A stretch of DNA of 12,377 bases from an uncultured Eubacteriales bacterium (GCA_934446485.1 CAKSEM010000023.1:1-12377), one strand, 5' to 3'; shown: positions 1-7,271, numbered from the stretch's first letter. The notes: generated by a model not told the origin, from the letters alone. Program-made: numbers and translations.

Positions 1-196
1 AGCACAAAACAACTTTAATCCACTTTTGAAAGCAATCTCAAAACCGGTTGTAGAATAACTTACCCATAAGCTAACCCTCGCCGCTGCGCGAGCAGCACAC
101 GCTGTCCTCATGCGCGCGTGCGACAAGGAAACGAGTCTGCACCCCCCGATGGCTCGGACATTATTTGAGCGCTGCATTACAAGCTATATCGCAGCA

Positions 197-248
197 CCGC
201 ATTTCAGGGGTCCTACGGAGGCATCGGATAACCGATGCCGTGATGCGG
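197..248. repeat. Nested inverted repeat (stem within a stem)
   Basis: The inner stem pairs GGCATCGG (220-227) with CCGATGCC (232-239) across an ATAA loop, giving 8 perfect pairs. The outer stem pairs CCGCAT (197-202) with ATGCGG (243-248). Together they make a compact two-level fold outside any credible gene. It could be part of a structured RNA or of a dispersed intergenic repeat; no T-tract follows, so a terminator is unlikely. Confidence 0.55.
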
Positions 249-278
249 CTTGACCGAGCCGGGGGAGGGGCAGCTTCT

Positions 279-342
279 GGGGAGGGGGAACGCCTCCCCG
301 GAAGGCTTTCTTTGTTCTCTTTCTTTCACGAAAGAAAGAGAA
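279..342. repeat. Tandem hairpins: GC-rich stem then pyrimidine/purine palindrome
   Basis: GGGGAGG (279-285) pairs with CCTCCCC (293-299). Directly after comes a 28-nt palindrome whose arms are 315-327 (TTCTCTTTCTTTC) and 330-342 (GAAAGAAAGAGAA), 13 perfect pairs around a 2-base centre. A GC hairpin followed by a T/C-rich stretch is terminator-like for a transcript from the left on the plus strand, but the second stem would re-pair the T-rich run. The pattern could also be a dispersed intergenic repeat. Confidence 0.5.
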
Positions 343-573
343 TACTAACCGTGATTCAGAAAGCTGTCGCAGGCAATCAGCCGCACGGGAGAAAAACGAT
401 GAGGATAAAAAAACATCTCGGCTGCAGGAAAAAGAAAAACACAAGTGTGGGTGTCGGTAATGATCCAGGCGAAAATCGACCGGGATTCATTTTTATGACC
501 GCTTGTTATATGCAGAAAAATACAGCTGTGCGGCAGTGCCGATAAAAAACTTCAAAAAAATTCGAAAAAGGTG

Positions 574-602
574 TTGACAAACTCCCTTTATCGTGGTATT
601 AT
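574..602 (+). promoter_or_regulatory. Sigma-A promoter of the amino-acid ABC transporter operon
   Basis: The -35 box TTGACA (574-579) is a perfect match. A 17-nt spacer leads to the -10 box TATTAT (597-602); an overlapping TATAAT at 600-605 would give a 20-nt spacer and is less likely. Transcription should start near 609 and leave a leader of about 60 nt. Just after the start lies a small inverted repeat, TTTAG-CACA-CTAAA (611-624), which could be an operator. The leader is too short for a T-box or a known riboswitch. Confidence 0.85.
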
Positions 603-668
603 AATAATGCTTTAGCACACTAAAACGCTACAGCGGTAAAATCACAACTCTGAAAGGAAAGAAAAAAC

Positions 669-1454
669 ATGAAAAAACTGATATCAATAGTGCTTGCAGC
701 ACTCATGCTTGCCGCAACTGCCGTAACATTCGCATCCTGCGGGAAGAAGGAGCAGACCGATTCCGAATATATCAAGGAAAAAGGCAAGCTCACCGTCGGC
801 ATAACCGACTTTGAACCGATGGACTACAAGGACGGCGACAAATGGATCGGTTTTGATGCAGACACGGCAACCGCATTTGCCAAGAGCCTCGGCGTTGATG
901 TTGAGTTCGTCGAGATTGTTTGGGATAACAAGATCCTTGACATTAACAGCAAGACCATCGACTGCGTGTGGAACGGCATGACGCTTACCGACGAGGTTAC
1001 ATCTTCAATGGAGTGCTCCAAGGCTTATTGCAACAATGCACAGATAGTTATCGTCCCCGCAGACAAAGCCGACAGCTATAAGACCGCAGATGACTGCAAG
1101 GATCTTAAGTTTGCCGTTGAGAACGGCTCCGCAGGGCAGAAGGCCGCCGAAGCTAACGGCTTCAGCTTCACTCCCGTCCAGGATCAGGCAACCGCACTCA
1201 TGGAGGTCGCAGCAGGTACGAGCGATGCTGCTATAATCGACTCGCTTATGGCAGCAGCCATGGTCGGCGAGGGTACATCATATGACAAGCTTACATATAC
1301 CGTGAGCCTGACTACCGAGGAGTACGGTGTCGGTTTCCGTAAGGGCTCTGACCTTGCCGCAAAGCTCAACGAGTTTTTCGATGCGGCTGTTAAGGACGGC
1401 TCTCTTGAGGCAACTGCCGAGAAGTACGGAGTTCAGGCGGCTCTCGTAAAGTAA
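669..1454 (+). CDS. Amino-acid ABC transporter substrate-binding lipoprotein (SBP family 3)
   Basis: This is the extracellular solute receptor of a polar amino-acid importer, encoded just before its permease and ATPase. The 261-residue product starts with a lysine-tipped hydrophobic signal (1-20) and a lipobox-like FASC with the lipid-bearing Cys at 24; Phe at -3 is not the usual Leu. The family-3 periplasmic-binding fold (PF00497) fills about 38-255: LTVGITDFEP opens lobe 1, IGFDADTATAFA follows, and WNGMTLT sits near 101-107. Asp191 in AAIIDS matches the Asp that commonly binds the substrate amino group. The usual Arg after GMTxTxE is replaced by Val110. The start is fixed by the signal peptide and by GAAAGGAAAG at 652-661. 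The exact ligand cannot be read from sequence. Confidence 0.92.
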   Translation: MKKLISIVLAALMLAATAVTFASCGKKEQTDSEYIKEKGKLTVGITDFEPMDYKDGDKWIGFDADTATAFAKSLGVDVEFVEIVWDNKILDINSKTIDCVWNGMTLTDEVTSSMECSKAYCNNAQIVIVPADKADSYKTADDCKDLKFAVENGSAGQKAAEANGFSFTPVQDQATALMEVAAGTSDAAIIDSLMAAAMVGEGTSYDKLTYTVSLTTEEYGVGFRKGSDLAAKLNEFFDAAVKDGSLEATAEKYGVQAALVK

Positions 1455-1477
1455 TCACGAAATATCAGACAGGCGAA

Positions 1478-1502
1478 GGCAGAGCGGCGGGTCCGCTCTG
1501 CC
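1478..1502 (+). promoter_or_regulatory. Intercistronic hairpin between binding protein and permease
   Basis: GGCAGAGCGG (1478-1487) pairs perfectly with CCGCTCTGCC (1493-1502) around a CGGGT loop. No T-tract follows, so it is not a full terminator. In binding-protein transport operons, such stems at the end of the receptor gene often stabilise the upstream message so that more receptor than permease is made. That role is inferred here. Confidence 0.7.
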
Positions 1503-1527
1503 CAAAGCTGCGAATAAGGACATAAAC

Positions 1528-2214
1528 ATGAATTTTGCACAACAGTTCCCCATAGTTTTTCAGGCGCTCAATGTCGGTTTTTTGCAGACACTGAAGCTGT
1601 TCGTCCTGACGCTCGCGGGTGCCATACCGCTCGGACTTGTCATATCTTTCGGGTCAATGTCACGGATAAAACCGCTTGCGATCTTAACGAAGGTGATCGT
1701 ATGGGTGTTCCGCGGAACGCCGCTCATGCTACAGCTTCTTATTATATATTACTTTCCCGGGCTTGCACTCAATTGGCAGGTGTGGGGGAGTGGAGAGACG
1801 GGAAGGTTTATAGCTTCGGTCGTCGCTTTTGTCATTAACTACGCATGCTACTTTTCCGAGATCTACCGCGGCGGCATTGAGGGTGTACCCAGGGGGCAGA
1901 ATGAGGCGGGGCAGGTGCTCGGTATGACCAAATCTCAGATATTCTTCAAGGTAACGCTTATGCAGATGGTGAAGAGGATCGTTCCCCCGATGTCCAACGA
2001 GATAATTACGCTTGTGAAGGACACATCGCTGTCAAGGATAATATCTCTCCAGGAGATAATATGGGCGGGAGCAGCTTTCATGAAGACCTCACACGGCATT
2101 TCGGGTCAGGTCTGGCCGCTCTTCTTTACGGGAATATACTACCTTATTTTCAGCGGAGTGCTCACCGTGCTGTTCGGACGTCTTGAGAAGAAGCTGAGCT
2201 ATTTCAATGTCTGA
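1528..2214 (+). CDS. Amino-acid ABC transporter permease (HisM/GlnP type)
   Basis: This is the membrane channel subunit of the importer. The 228-residue protein has the polar amino-acid permease pattern (TIGR01726/PF00528): hydrophobic spans at about 18-42, 52-76, 96-112 and 196-216, FRGTP at 61-65 and the EAA loop at about 126-145 (EAGQVLGMTKSQIFFKVTL), which docks onto the ATPase. Only one permease gene is present, so the channel is probably a homodimer. TAAGGA at 1515-1520 is 7 nt before the ATG. The ATPase gene begins 9 nt after the stop, and its Shine-Dalgarno GAGGTG overlaps this stop codon, so the two are translated as neighbours in one operon. Confidence 0.93.
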   Translation: MNFAQQFPIVFQALNVGFLQTLKLFVLTLAGAIPLGLVISFGSMSRIKPLAILTKVIVWVFRGTPLMLQLLIIYYFPGLALNWQVWGSGETGRFIASVVAFVINYACYFSEIYRGGIEGVPRGQNEAGQVLGMTKSQIFFKVTLMQMVKRIVPPMSNEIITLVKDTSLSRIISLQEIIWAGAAFMKTSHGISGQVWPLFFTGIYYLIFSGVLTVLFGRLEKKLSYFNV

Positions 2215-2223
2215 GGTGTAATT

Positions 2224-3045
2224 ATGTCGATTCTTGAAGTTAAAAATATAAGAAAGAGCTTCGGAGATACCGAGGTGCTGCGCGGCATCGATTTTACACT
2301 GAGAAGCGGCGAGGTCCTTGCGATAATCGGCTCATCCGGAAGCGGAAAGACGACGCTGCTGCGTTCGCTGAACTTTCTTGAAACACCGGACTGCGGCACG
2401 GTCTCCCTCGACGGAGACGTTCTCTTTGATGCCGATGAAACGGGCAGGATCAGTGATGCCGAAATACGGCGACGCAGACTTCACTTCGGACTGGTATTCC
2501 AGTCGTTCAACCTGTTTCCGCAGTACACGGTGCTGAAGAACGTGACCCTTGCGCCGGAGCTGCTTTCCGATTCCGAAATCGGTGCAAGCCGCGGATTGTC
2601 TGCGTCTGAGCGCCGCGCGGTGCGGGCATCCGAAAGAACGCGCATAGAAGAGACGGCAAGAGAGCTGATACGAACGGTCGGACTTGAAGAAAAAACGGAC
2701 GCATACCCATGTATGCTCTCCGGTGGTCAGCAGCAGCGTGTGGCTATCGCCCGTGCTTTGGCTCTCCGCCCGGATATACTCTGCTTTGACGAGCCGACAT
2801 CAGCGCTCGATCCGGAGCTCACCGGAGAGGTGCTGCGCGTGATCCGCTCACTCAAAGATCGCGGATGTACCATGATCGTTGTTACGCACGAGATGGAGTT
2901 CGCACGCGGGGTTGCCGACCGCGTAATATATATGGCTGACGGCGTGATCGAGGAGGAGGGGACTCCGGAAGAGGTGTTCGTTTCCCCGAAAAGCGAAAAA
3001 ACGAGAGCGTTCATCGCTCACGCTTTTGATCGCACCGGCGCTTAA
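2224..3045 (+). CDS. Amino-acid ABC transporter ATP-binding protein (GlnQ/HisP type)
   Basis: This is the ATP-hydrolysing subunit that drives the importer from the inner face of the membrane. All nucleotide-binding motifs are intact in the 273-residue protein: Walker A GSSGSGKT (36-43), Q-loop Gln93 in VFQSFNLFP, signature LSGGQQQRVAIARAL (165-179), Walker B ILCFDE (185-190), a D-loop SALD and His222 in VVTHEM. Most members of this family are about 240-255 residues. The extra length is mainly a charged Arg/Glu/Ser-rich stretch at about 114-142, between the Q-loop and the signature in the helical subdomain. The start is supported by GAGGTG at 2213-2218. It is the last gene of the operon; a terminator follows 42 nt later. 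Confidence 0.94.
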   Translation: MSILEVKNIRKSFGDTEVLRGIDFTLRSGEVLAIIGSSGSGKTTLLRSLNFLETPDCGTVSLDGDVLFDADETGRISDAEIRRRRLHFGLVFQSFNLFPQYTVLKNVTLAPELLSDSEIGASRGLSASERRAVRASERTRIEETARELIRTVGLEEKTDAYPCMLSGGQQQRVAIARALALRPDILCFDEPTSALDPELTGEVLRVIRSLKDRGCTMIVVTHEMEFARGVADRVIYMADGVIEEEGTPEEVFVSPKSEKTRAFIAHAFDRTGA

Positions 3046-3087
3046 TGCGTCATCTCCTTTCAGAGCAAAGTTTTCAATATCTGCACA

Positions 3088-3119
3088 TCGGAGGCTCCTG
3101 CGGAGCCTCCGATTTTATT
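3088..3119 (+). terminator. Intrinsic terminator of the ABC transporter operon
   Basis: TCGGAGGCTCC (3088-3098) pairs with GGAGCCTCCGA (3102-3112), an 11-bp perfect stem with a TGC loop, followed at once by TTTTATT. It lies 42 nt after the ATPase stop and just before the rny promoter. Confidence 0.92.
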
Positions 3120-3148
3120 GTAAAATGTACAGAAAGCGTAAAATGCAC

Positions 3149-3177
3149 TTGACAAGGTGGGGTGAAAATTATATAAT
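3149..3177 (+). promoter_or_regulatory. Perfect-consensus sigma-A promoter of rny
   Basis: TTGACA (3149-3154), a 17-nt spacer and TATAAT (3172-3177) match the vegetative consensus exactly. The predicted start is near 3184, giving an untranslated leader of about 123 nt that contains a hairpin (3247-3262). A promoter this strong suits a housekeeping RNase, whose level may then be adjusted after transcription. Confidence 0.9.
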
Positions 3178-3246
3178 GATACGTGTATGTATTATGGCGT
3201 GGTATATGCGGAATAGTGCGCAGTCTTACATGCTACGACAATGGAG

Positions 3247-3262
3247 ACCGGGGTATCCCGGT
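3247..3262 (+). promoter_or_regulatory. Hairpin in the rny 5' leader
   Basis: ACCGGG (3247-3252) pairs with CCCGGT (3257-3262) around a GTAT tetraloop. It lies about 45 nt before the rny start codon and 33 nt before the Shine-Dalgarno GGGAGG (3295-3300). No T-tract follows. It may stabilise the message or mark a processing site; no known riboswitch class is recognised. Confidence 0.5.
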
Positions 3263-3306
3263 TATAAGAAGAATACTCGCTTTATTATACCAACGGGAGG
3301 TGCAGA

Positions 3307-4851
3307 ATGACTGACACAGTATTAAAAATCATCATTGCAGTTGCAGCTCTCGCGATCGGACTTGTCGCCGGATACCTCTGGCGCCGTAAGACAGCGGAGG
3401 CGGAGATCGGCTCGGCTGAGGATCAGGCGCGCCGTATCCTTGAGGATGCTATAAGAAGTGCCGAAGCAAAAAAGAAGGAGACCCTTCTTGAGGCTAAGGA
3501 AGAGATACTCAGCACAAAGAATGAGTTCGACCGTGAGGTCAAAGACCGCAGAGCTGAATTGACACGTCAGGAAAGACGTGTTACACAGAAGGAAGAGTCT
3601 CTCGATCGCAAGAGTGACGCCATTGAAAAGAAGGACGAGCTTCTGTCTCAGAAGCTGAAGGATGCCGATAAGATGAACGAGGACATAGCACGCCTCCGTA
3701 CCGAACAGCAGGATATGCTTCAGAAGATATCCGGTATGACGGCGGATATGGCGAAGAATATGCTCCTTGAAACACTTGAGGAAGAGATCAAACATGAGAA
3801 GGCCATGAAGATGGTCTCTCTTGAGGAACAGTTCAAGGCCGACGCAGACGGACGCGCGCGTGAGGTTCTCTCACTTGCGATCCAGCGCTGCGCTGCAGAT
3901 CACGTGGCAGAGATAACCGTCTCATCCGTACAGCTCCCGAGTGAGGAGATGAAGGGACGCATCATCGGTCGCGAGGGACGGAATATCAGAACGATAGAGA
4001 CGCTCGTCGGAGTTGACCTTATAATTGACGATACTCCCGAGATGATAACGATATCCTGCTTCGATCCGGTGCGTCGAGAGATCGCACGCATAGCGCTTGA
4101 GAAGCTGATTCAGGACGGGCGCATACATCCCGCAAGGATCGAGGAGATGGTCGAGAAGGCTCGCCGTGAGGTCGATAATGCAATCAAGCAGGCGGGAGAG
4201 CGCGCAACGTTTGAGACGGGCGTACACGGCTTCTCGCCCGAGATGATAAAGCTCCTCGGACGTTTGAAGTACCGCACGAGCTACGGTCAGAATGTTTTGA
4301 GACATTCGATCGAGGTTTCGCTCCTTTCAGGTATGCTTGCCGATGAGCTCGGGGCGGACAGCATGGTTGCCAAGAGAGCCGGACTGCTCCATGACATAGG
4401 CAAGGCGCTGACTCAGGAGGTAGAAGGATCGCACGTTCATCTCGGTGTAGAGGTTGCCCGCAAACACCGCGAATCGGCTGAGATAATCCATGCGATAGAG
4501 GCTCACCACGGCGATGTGGAGCCTAAGACCATAACTGCTATCATAGTGCAGGCGGCAGATGCGATCTCGGCAGCAAGACCGGGAGCGCGCCGTGAAAATC
4601 TTGAGAATTACATTAAACGTCTCACGAAGCTCGAAGAGATCGCAAACGGCTTTGACTGTGTTGAGAAGTCGTATGCTATTCAGGCGGGACGTGAGATACG
4701 GATCATGGTAAAGCCCGAGGCGGTCAGCGATGACGATATGGTGCTCGTTGCACACGATATTGTAAAGCGGATCGAGAGTGAGCTTGAGTATCCGGGACAG
4801 ATAAAGGTGAATATTATCCGTGAGAGCAGGGTTACGGATTTCGCGAAGTGA
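3307..4851 (+). CDS. rny: Ribonuclease Y
   Basis: RNase Y is the membrane-anchored endoribonuclease that starts bulk mRNA decay in many Bacillota. The 514-residue protein has the full family layout and the usual length of about 510-520: one N-terminal membrane helix (about 5-24) ending in RRK, a long charged coiled coil (about 30-200), a KH RNA-binding domain with GRIIGREGRNIR (218-229, GxxG loop GREG) and an HD metal-dependent phosphohydrolase domain with His333, then His362-Asp363 in LLHDIGKA and an HH pair near 400-401. A C-terminal RnaseY domain ends in VTDFAK. GGGAGG at 3295-3300 is 6 nt before the ATG. It is a single-gene unit with its own promoter and downstream palindrome; no ymdB-like partner follows. 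All active-site residues I can check are intact. Confidence 0.97.
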   Translation: MTDTVLKIIIAVAALAIGLVAGYLWRRKTAEAEIGSAEDQARRILEDAIRSAEAKKKETLLEAKEEILSTKNEFDREVKDRRAELTRQERRVTQKEESLDRKSDAIEKKDELLSQKLKDADKMNEDIARLRTEQQDMLQKISGMTADMAKNMLLETLEEEIKHEKAMKMVSLEEQFKADADGRAREVLSLAIQRCAADHVAEITVSSVQLPSEEMKGRIIGREGRNIRTIETLVGVDLIIDDTPEMITISCFDPVRREIARIALEKLIQDGRIHPARIEEMVEKARREVDNAIKQAGERATFETGVHGFSPEMIKLLGRLKYRTSYGQNVLRHSIEVSLLSGMLADELGADSMVAKRAGLLHDIGKALTQEVEGSHVHLGVEVARKHRESAEIIHAIEAHHGDVEPKTITAIIVQAADAISAARPGARRENLENYIKRLTKLEEIANGFDCVEKSYAIQAGREIRIMVKPEAVSDDDMVLVAHDIVKRIESELEYPGQIKVNIIRESRVTDFAK

Positions 4852-4913
4852 TACGCCGACCGCTCTCATGATAGGTGCAGCACTGCATTTAAATAAAACT
4901 GTTACATTAAGAA

Positions 4914-4956
4914 AGCCCGCCCGTACCGAATTCGGTACGGGCGGGCTGCTGTATTG
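4914..4956. terminator. 34-nt perfect palindrome, probable rny terminator
   Basis: Arms 4914-4930 and 4931-4947 are perfectly complementary: 17 pairs, centred on GAATTC, with a GC-rich base (AGCCCGCCCG). On the plus strand the tail is GCTGTATTG, which is a poor T-tract. On the minus strand the stem is followed by TTCTTAATG, which is somewhat more T-rich. It may therefore stop rny transcripts mainly by stem strength and also act as a second barrier for transcription from the minus-strand operon. Confidence 0.75.
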
Positions 4957-5289
4957 TGAAGAACATACGTTAGGCAGATAGTTCGGAAGGAGGCTTATGC
5001 CGCTGAAGCGTTGTTTTGAAACATAGACATTTTAGAGAAGGGCAGCTGCCGACAACAGAACAGGCAGTGCAATGACCTTTGAACGGACTTATACAAATTT
5101 CCGCCTTGCTTGTCCGGTATCACGCAGCACGAGAGATACAGAGCAACCGGCGCGACCGCGGATGTGCGGAGATTTGCATATTCGTTTATTTAACGGGGAG
5201 CCATCCTGCCGATGGTATCTCATGCATACTAACCGATGACTGCGATCGGAGCGTGGCTCTGCTCTGGCGGTATCTTTCGCCCGATAAAA
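4957..5289. other. Convergent intergenic stretch without a supported gene
   Basis: This stretch separates rny (plus) from the glycosidase-like gene (minus). The plus-strand frame at 5079-5519 has no Shine-Dalgarno and runs through the minus-strand terminator into the opposing gene, so I treat it as chance. An AAGGAGG at 4987-4993 lies 3 nt before an ATG that opens a 9-codon frame (4997-5026), a spacing too short to be convincing. A 10-nt palindrome, GGCAGCTGCC, sits at 5041-5050. I see no promoter or RNA family. Confidence 0.5.
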
Positions 5290-5328
5290 AACGCAAAAAA
5301 GAGCCTGCCCCTTTTATAACAGGGGCAG
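5282..5328 (-). terminator. Intrinsic terminator of the AraC/glycosidase operon
   Basis: Read on the minus strand, CTGCCCCT (5328-5321) pairs with AGGGGCAG (5312-5305) around an 8-nt loop and is followed by CTCTTTTTTGCGTTTTTTATC (5302-5282 region), a strong double T-tract. It lies 17 nt after the stop codon of the minus-strand gene. Confidence 0.9.
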
Positions 5329-5345
5329 ACAGCTTGATTTTCGCT

Positions 5346-7271
5346 TTATACCGGCTCTGCGGCGGATGGCTTGTGTCCGGATGCGACACGCACGGCGTCA
5401 TCGTATACCTCAACGATCTTTTTGATCTTATCGGGTGTCATAGGACGGAAGTTTTCTGCATCAAACGGGAGTCTGCGGCGTTCTGCGGAGGCTCTTACCA
5501 TATCGCATATATCGCGTGAGAGCTCATCCTCCATACCGCTGAACTCACCGAATATCGCGGCGATATCCTCGGGAACACCGGATATGTCATACTTCGGGCT
5601 GTCTGCGGCATCGACGACTTCGGGGCGATATCCCGCGCCGCTCATATCGATAAACAGGTCAATGTCATCCCCGCACATTTCGGCTTCGGAAATGAATACG
5701 CCGTGGTCGCAGCAGTCGCATCTGCGCCCTCCTTCGACACCGTTGATGTAGACCTTCGGTGCTCCCTCGCCCGTTGCCGCACGTACACGGATGGAATGGC
5801 TGCCGAAACGTACCGGCTCATGCTGAGTATAGTAACCGATCTCGCGCGGCAGATTTACGCGCAGCGCAAGTCCGTCGGCGAACGGTATATATGAGAAGAG
5901 TCCGCGCATAAGGCCGGTCGCCGTGGCAAAGTTGTCGAGCATAACTCCGACGGGTGCACCGATCTTATCATGGCTGTCATGCTCCTCGTCCTCCTGCTGC
6001 CATGCATTGCAGGTATTAAAGCCCCATTGGCACATCGGCTGATCCTGACGGTAATCTTCCGCCCAACGCATGTAGTAATCCGCAGCACGGAATGCGTCGG
6101 CGGGATGCCCTGCCTCAAGATACGCTATGATCGCACGTCCTTCGACGGTGGACCAGCATCCGCCGTCTACCCAGTTGCCGGGGCGGTGGAAGTACACGGT
6201 GCGGAGCTCATCAAGGTCGAGATAACGGAAGATTGAGTCATCGAGCGACGGGTAATTGTTGCAGAGAATGCCGGCGGGGCGGATGCCTTCGACTTCGGCG
6301 ATCTTCCGATATATTTTCTGTGCAGTATCGTGCGGTACCATGCCGTGTGCCACAGCGTCCACGTTGCAGACCGCCTCAAGATATCCGTGCCGCTCGGCAC
6401 CGTATACACCGTGGAGGGTGCCGTCGGGATCCATGCTCTTGACGAGGTATCCTTCGTCGGTCAGAAGTATCGGAAGGGTGTCGCGCGTCCTCTCATATCT
6501 TTTGCGGCAGAGAGTTTCAAGCTCGCCGTCGCCGACGAAACGTGCGATTTCAATAAAGCGCTTCAGAGCGGCGCCGTAGGTGACGGATACGCCGGTGAGA
6601 TATGCCTTGCCGGGAGTCTTTGTCGCTTCGTCGAACGATCCGCCGTAGCTTGGTGCGAGCAGGTTTGACGATGCGCCCGTGAGGAAGAGTCCGTTCTCTG
6701 CACGTGCTCCCTCAATGAACTCCATGGAGCGTCGCATGAGCGGTATATATTTGCGCATGGCATCCGCGTCGCGGTCGAAGAGGAGCAGGTCGCATTCGAG
6801 AAGGATCCCGCAGGCGGTCGCTTCGTAGAACCAGTCGTAAAGCTCGATCGGTCCGTCCCCCTGGCGGTAAACGATACCGTCATCGATCACGCAGTCGCCG
6901 AGAGAGCCGTCGGGTGCGCAGAAGTTGAGGCATTTCAGCTCCTTCGGGATTCCGTCGTCGGCTCCGATACGGTGTCCGTCACCGATCCGATTCCAGAAGA
7001 GGTCGAGCGAATTCTGGAGGACCGCACGCCACTTTTCAGAGAGAAACGGCATTGCACCGTAGGCAAAGCCGTAGCTGTTCTGCATCCAGAATCCGTTGCC
7101 CCAGATGAAGCCCTCTTTATATGTATCCCATCCGGGGTTGTAGAGCATCTGTATGTACGGCAGGCGCGGGTTGGGATGGAGCATCGAAAAGCTGTCGTCG
7201 ATTAGCTTTAGGTAGTCGCTCCGTCCGATGCCTCCCGAAAATACTCCGCGATAGGTTGTTTCTTTACTCAT
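5346..7271 (-). CDS. Putative cytoplasmic six-hairpin glycosidase-like protein
   Basis: I do not recognise a named family. The 641-residue product looks like an (alpha/alpha)6-barrel glycosidase: repeated helical hairpins rich in Trp, Tyr and acidic residues fill about 50-470, with IWGNGFWMQNSYGF near 56-69, GPIELYDWFYEAT near 140-152 and NWVDGGCWSTVEG near 366-378. A beta-rich segment (about 475-560) and a helical tail follow. Candidate catalytic acids (Glu143, Asp146, Asp369, Glu377) are guesses from motif position. There is no signal peptide, so it should act in the cytoplasm on imported saccharides. I chose the ATG at 7271: it overlaps the regulator stop in ATGAGTAA, and a purine-rich AAGGATGG lies upstream. 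The ATG at 7286, five codons earlier, directly abuts AAAAAGG, leaving no spacing. The AraC-type gene upstream suggests substrate-induced expression. Confidence 0.7.
   Translation of the reverse strand: MSKETTYRGVFSGGIGRSDYLKLIDDSFSMLHPNPRLPYIQMLYNPGWDTYKEGFIWGNGFWMQNSYGFAYGAMPFLSEKWRAVLQNSLDLFWNRIGDGHRIGADDGIPKELKCLNFCAPDGSLGDCVIDDGIVYRQGDGPIELYDWFYEATACGILLECDLLLFDRDADAMRKYIPLMRRSMEFIEGARAENGLFLTGASSNLLAPSYGGSFDEATKTPGKAYLTGVSVTYGAALKRFIEIARFVGDGELETLCRKRYERTRDTLPILLTDEGYLVKSMDPDGTLHGVYGAERHGYLEAVCNVDAVAHGMVPHDTAQKIYRKIAEVEGIRPAGILCNNYPSLDDSIFRYLDLDELRTVYFHRPGNWVDGGCWSTVEGRAIIAYLEAGHPADAFRAADYYMRWAEDYRQDQPMCQWGFNTCNAWQQEDEEHDSHDKIGAPVGVMLDNFATATGLMRGLFSYIPFADGLALRVNLPREIGYYTQHEPVRFGSHSIRVRAATGEGAPKVYINGVEGGRRCDCCDHGVFISEAEMCGDDIDLFIDMSGAGYRPEVVDAADSPKYDISGVPEDIAAIFGEFSGMEDELSRDICDMVRASAERRRLPFDAENFRPMTPDKIKKIVEVYDDAVRVASGHKPSAAEPV

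Larger units (their letters stand above)
1..573. other. Long non-coding leader region with hairpins, no convincing gene
   Basis: No gene is supported here. Bases 1-70 are AT-rich, 70-300 are GC-rich, and 350-570 are AT-rich again. Open frames exist on both strands (for example plus 165-545 and minus 184-444), but they run through inverted repeats and give low-complexity products rich in Arg, Ser and Pro with no domain. A small frame at 399-545 has a fair Shine-Dalgarno (GGGAG, 387-391) and would give a basic 48-residue peptide, which I do not recognise. Several inverted repeats sit between 197 and 342 and are listed separately. Confidence 0.6.

Noticed and set aside
165..545. 126-codon plus-strand open frame (and the minus-strand frame 184-444)
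   Set aside because: Both cross the inverted repeats, give low-complexity Arg/Ser/Pro-rich products, have no domain and no ribosome site at their first ATG.
399..545. 48-residue basic peptide with GGGAG upstream
   Set aside because: The ribosome site is fair, but there is no recognisable family, no promoter, and the sequence is AT-rich with lysine runs expected by chance. Homolog conservation would be needed.
3187..3216. Nine-codon upstream frame in the rny leader
   Set aside because: It begins about 3 nt from the predicted transcription start and has no ribosome site; probably chance.
3322..3795. Minus-strand frame of 157 codons inside rny
   Set aside because: It lies wholly opposite the coiled-coil part of rny; its Leu/Cys-rich product is the antisense shadow of a Lys/Glu-rich coiled coil.
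4997..5026. Nine-codon frame after AAGGAGG
   Set aside because: The Shine-Dalgarno is only 3 nt from the ATG, the peptide is very short and no downstream gene follows on this strand.
5079..5519. 146-codon plus-strand frame
   Set aside because: It runs through the minus-strand terminator and into the opposing gene, with no ribosome site or domain.
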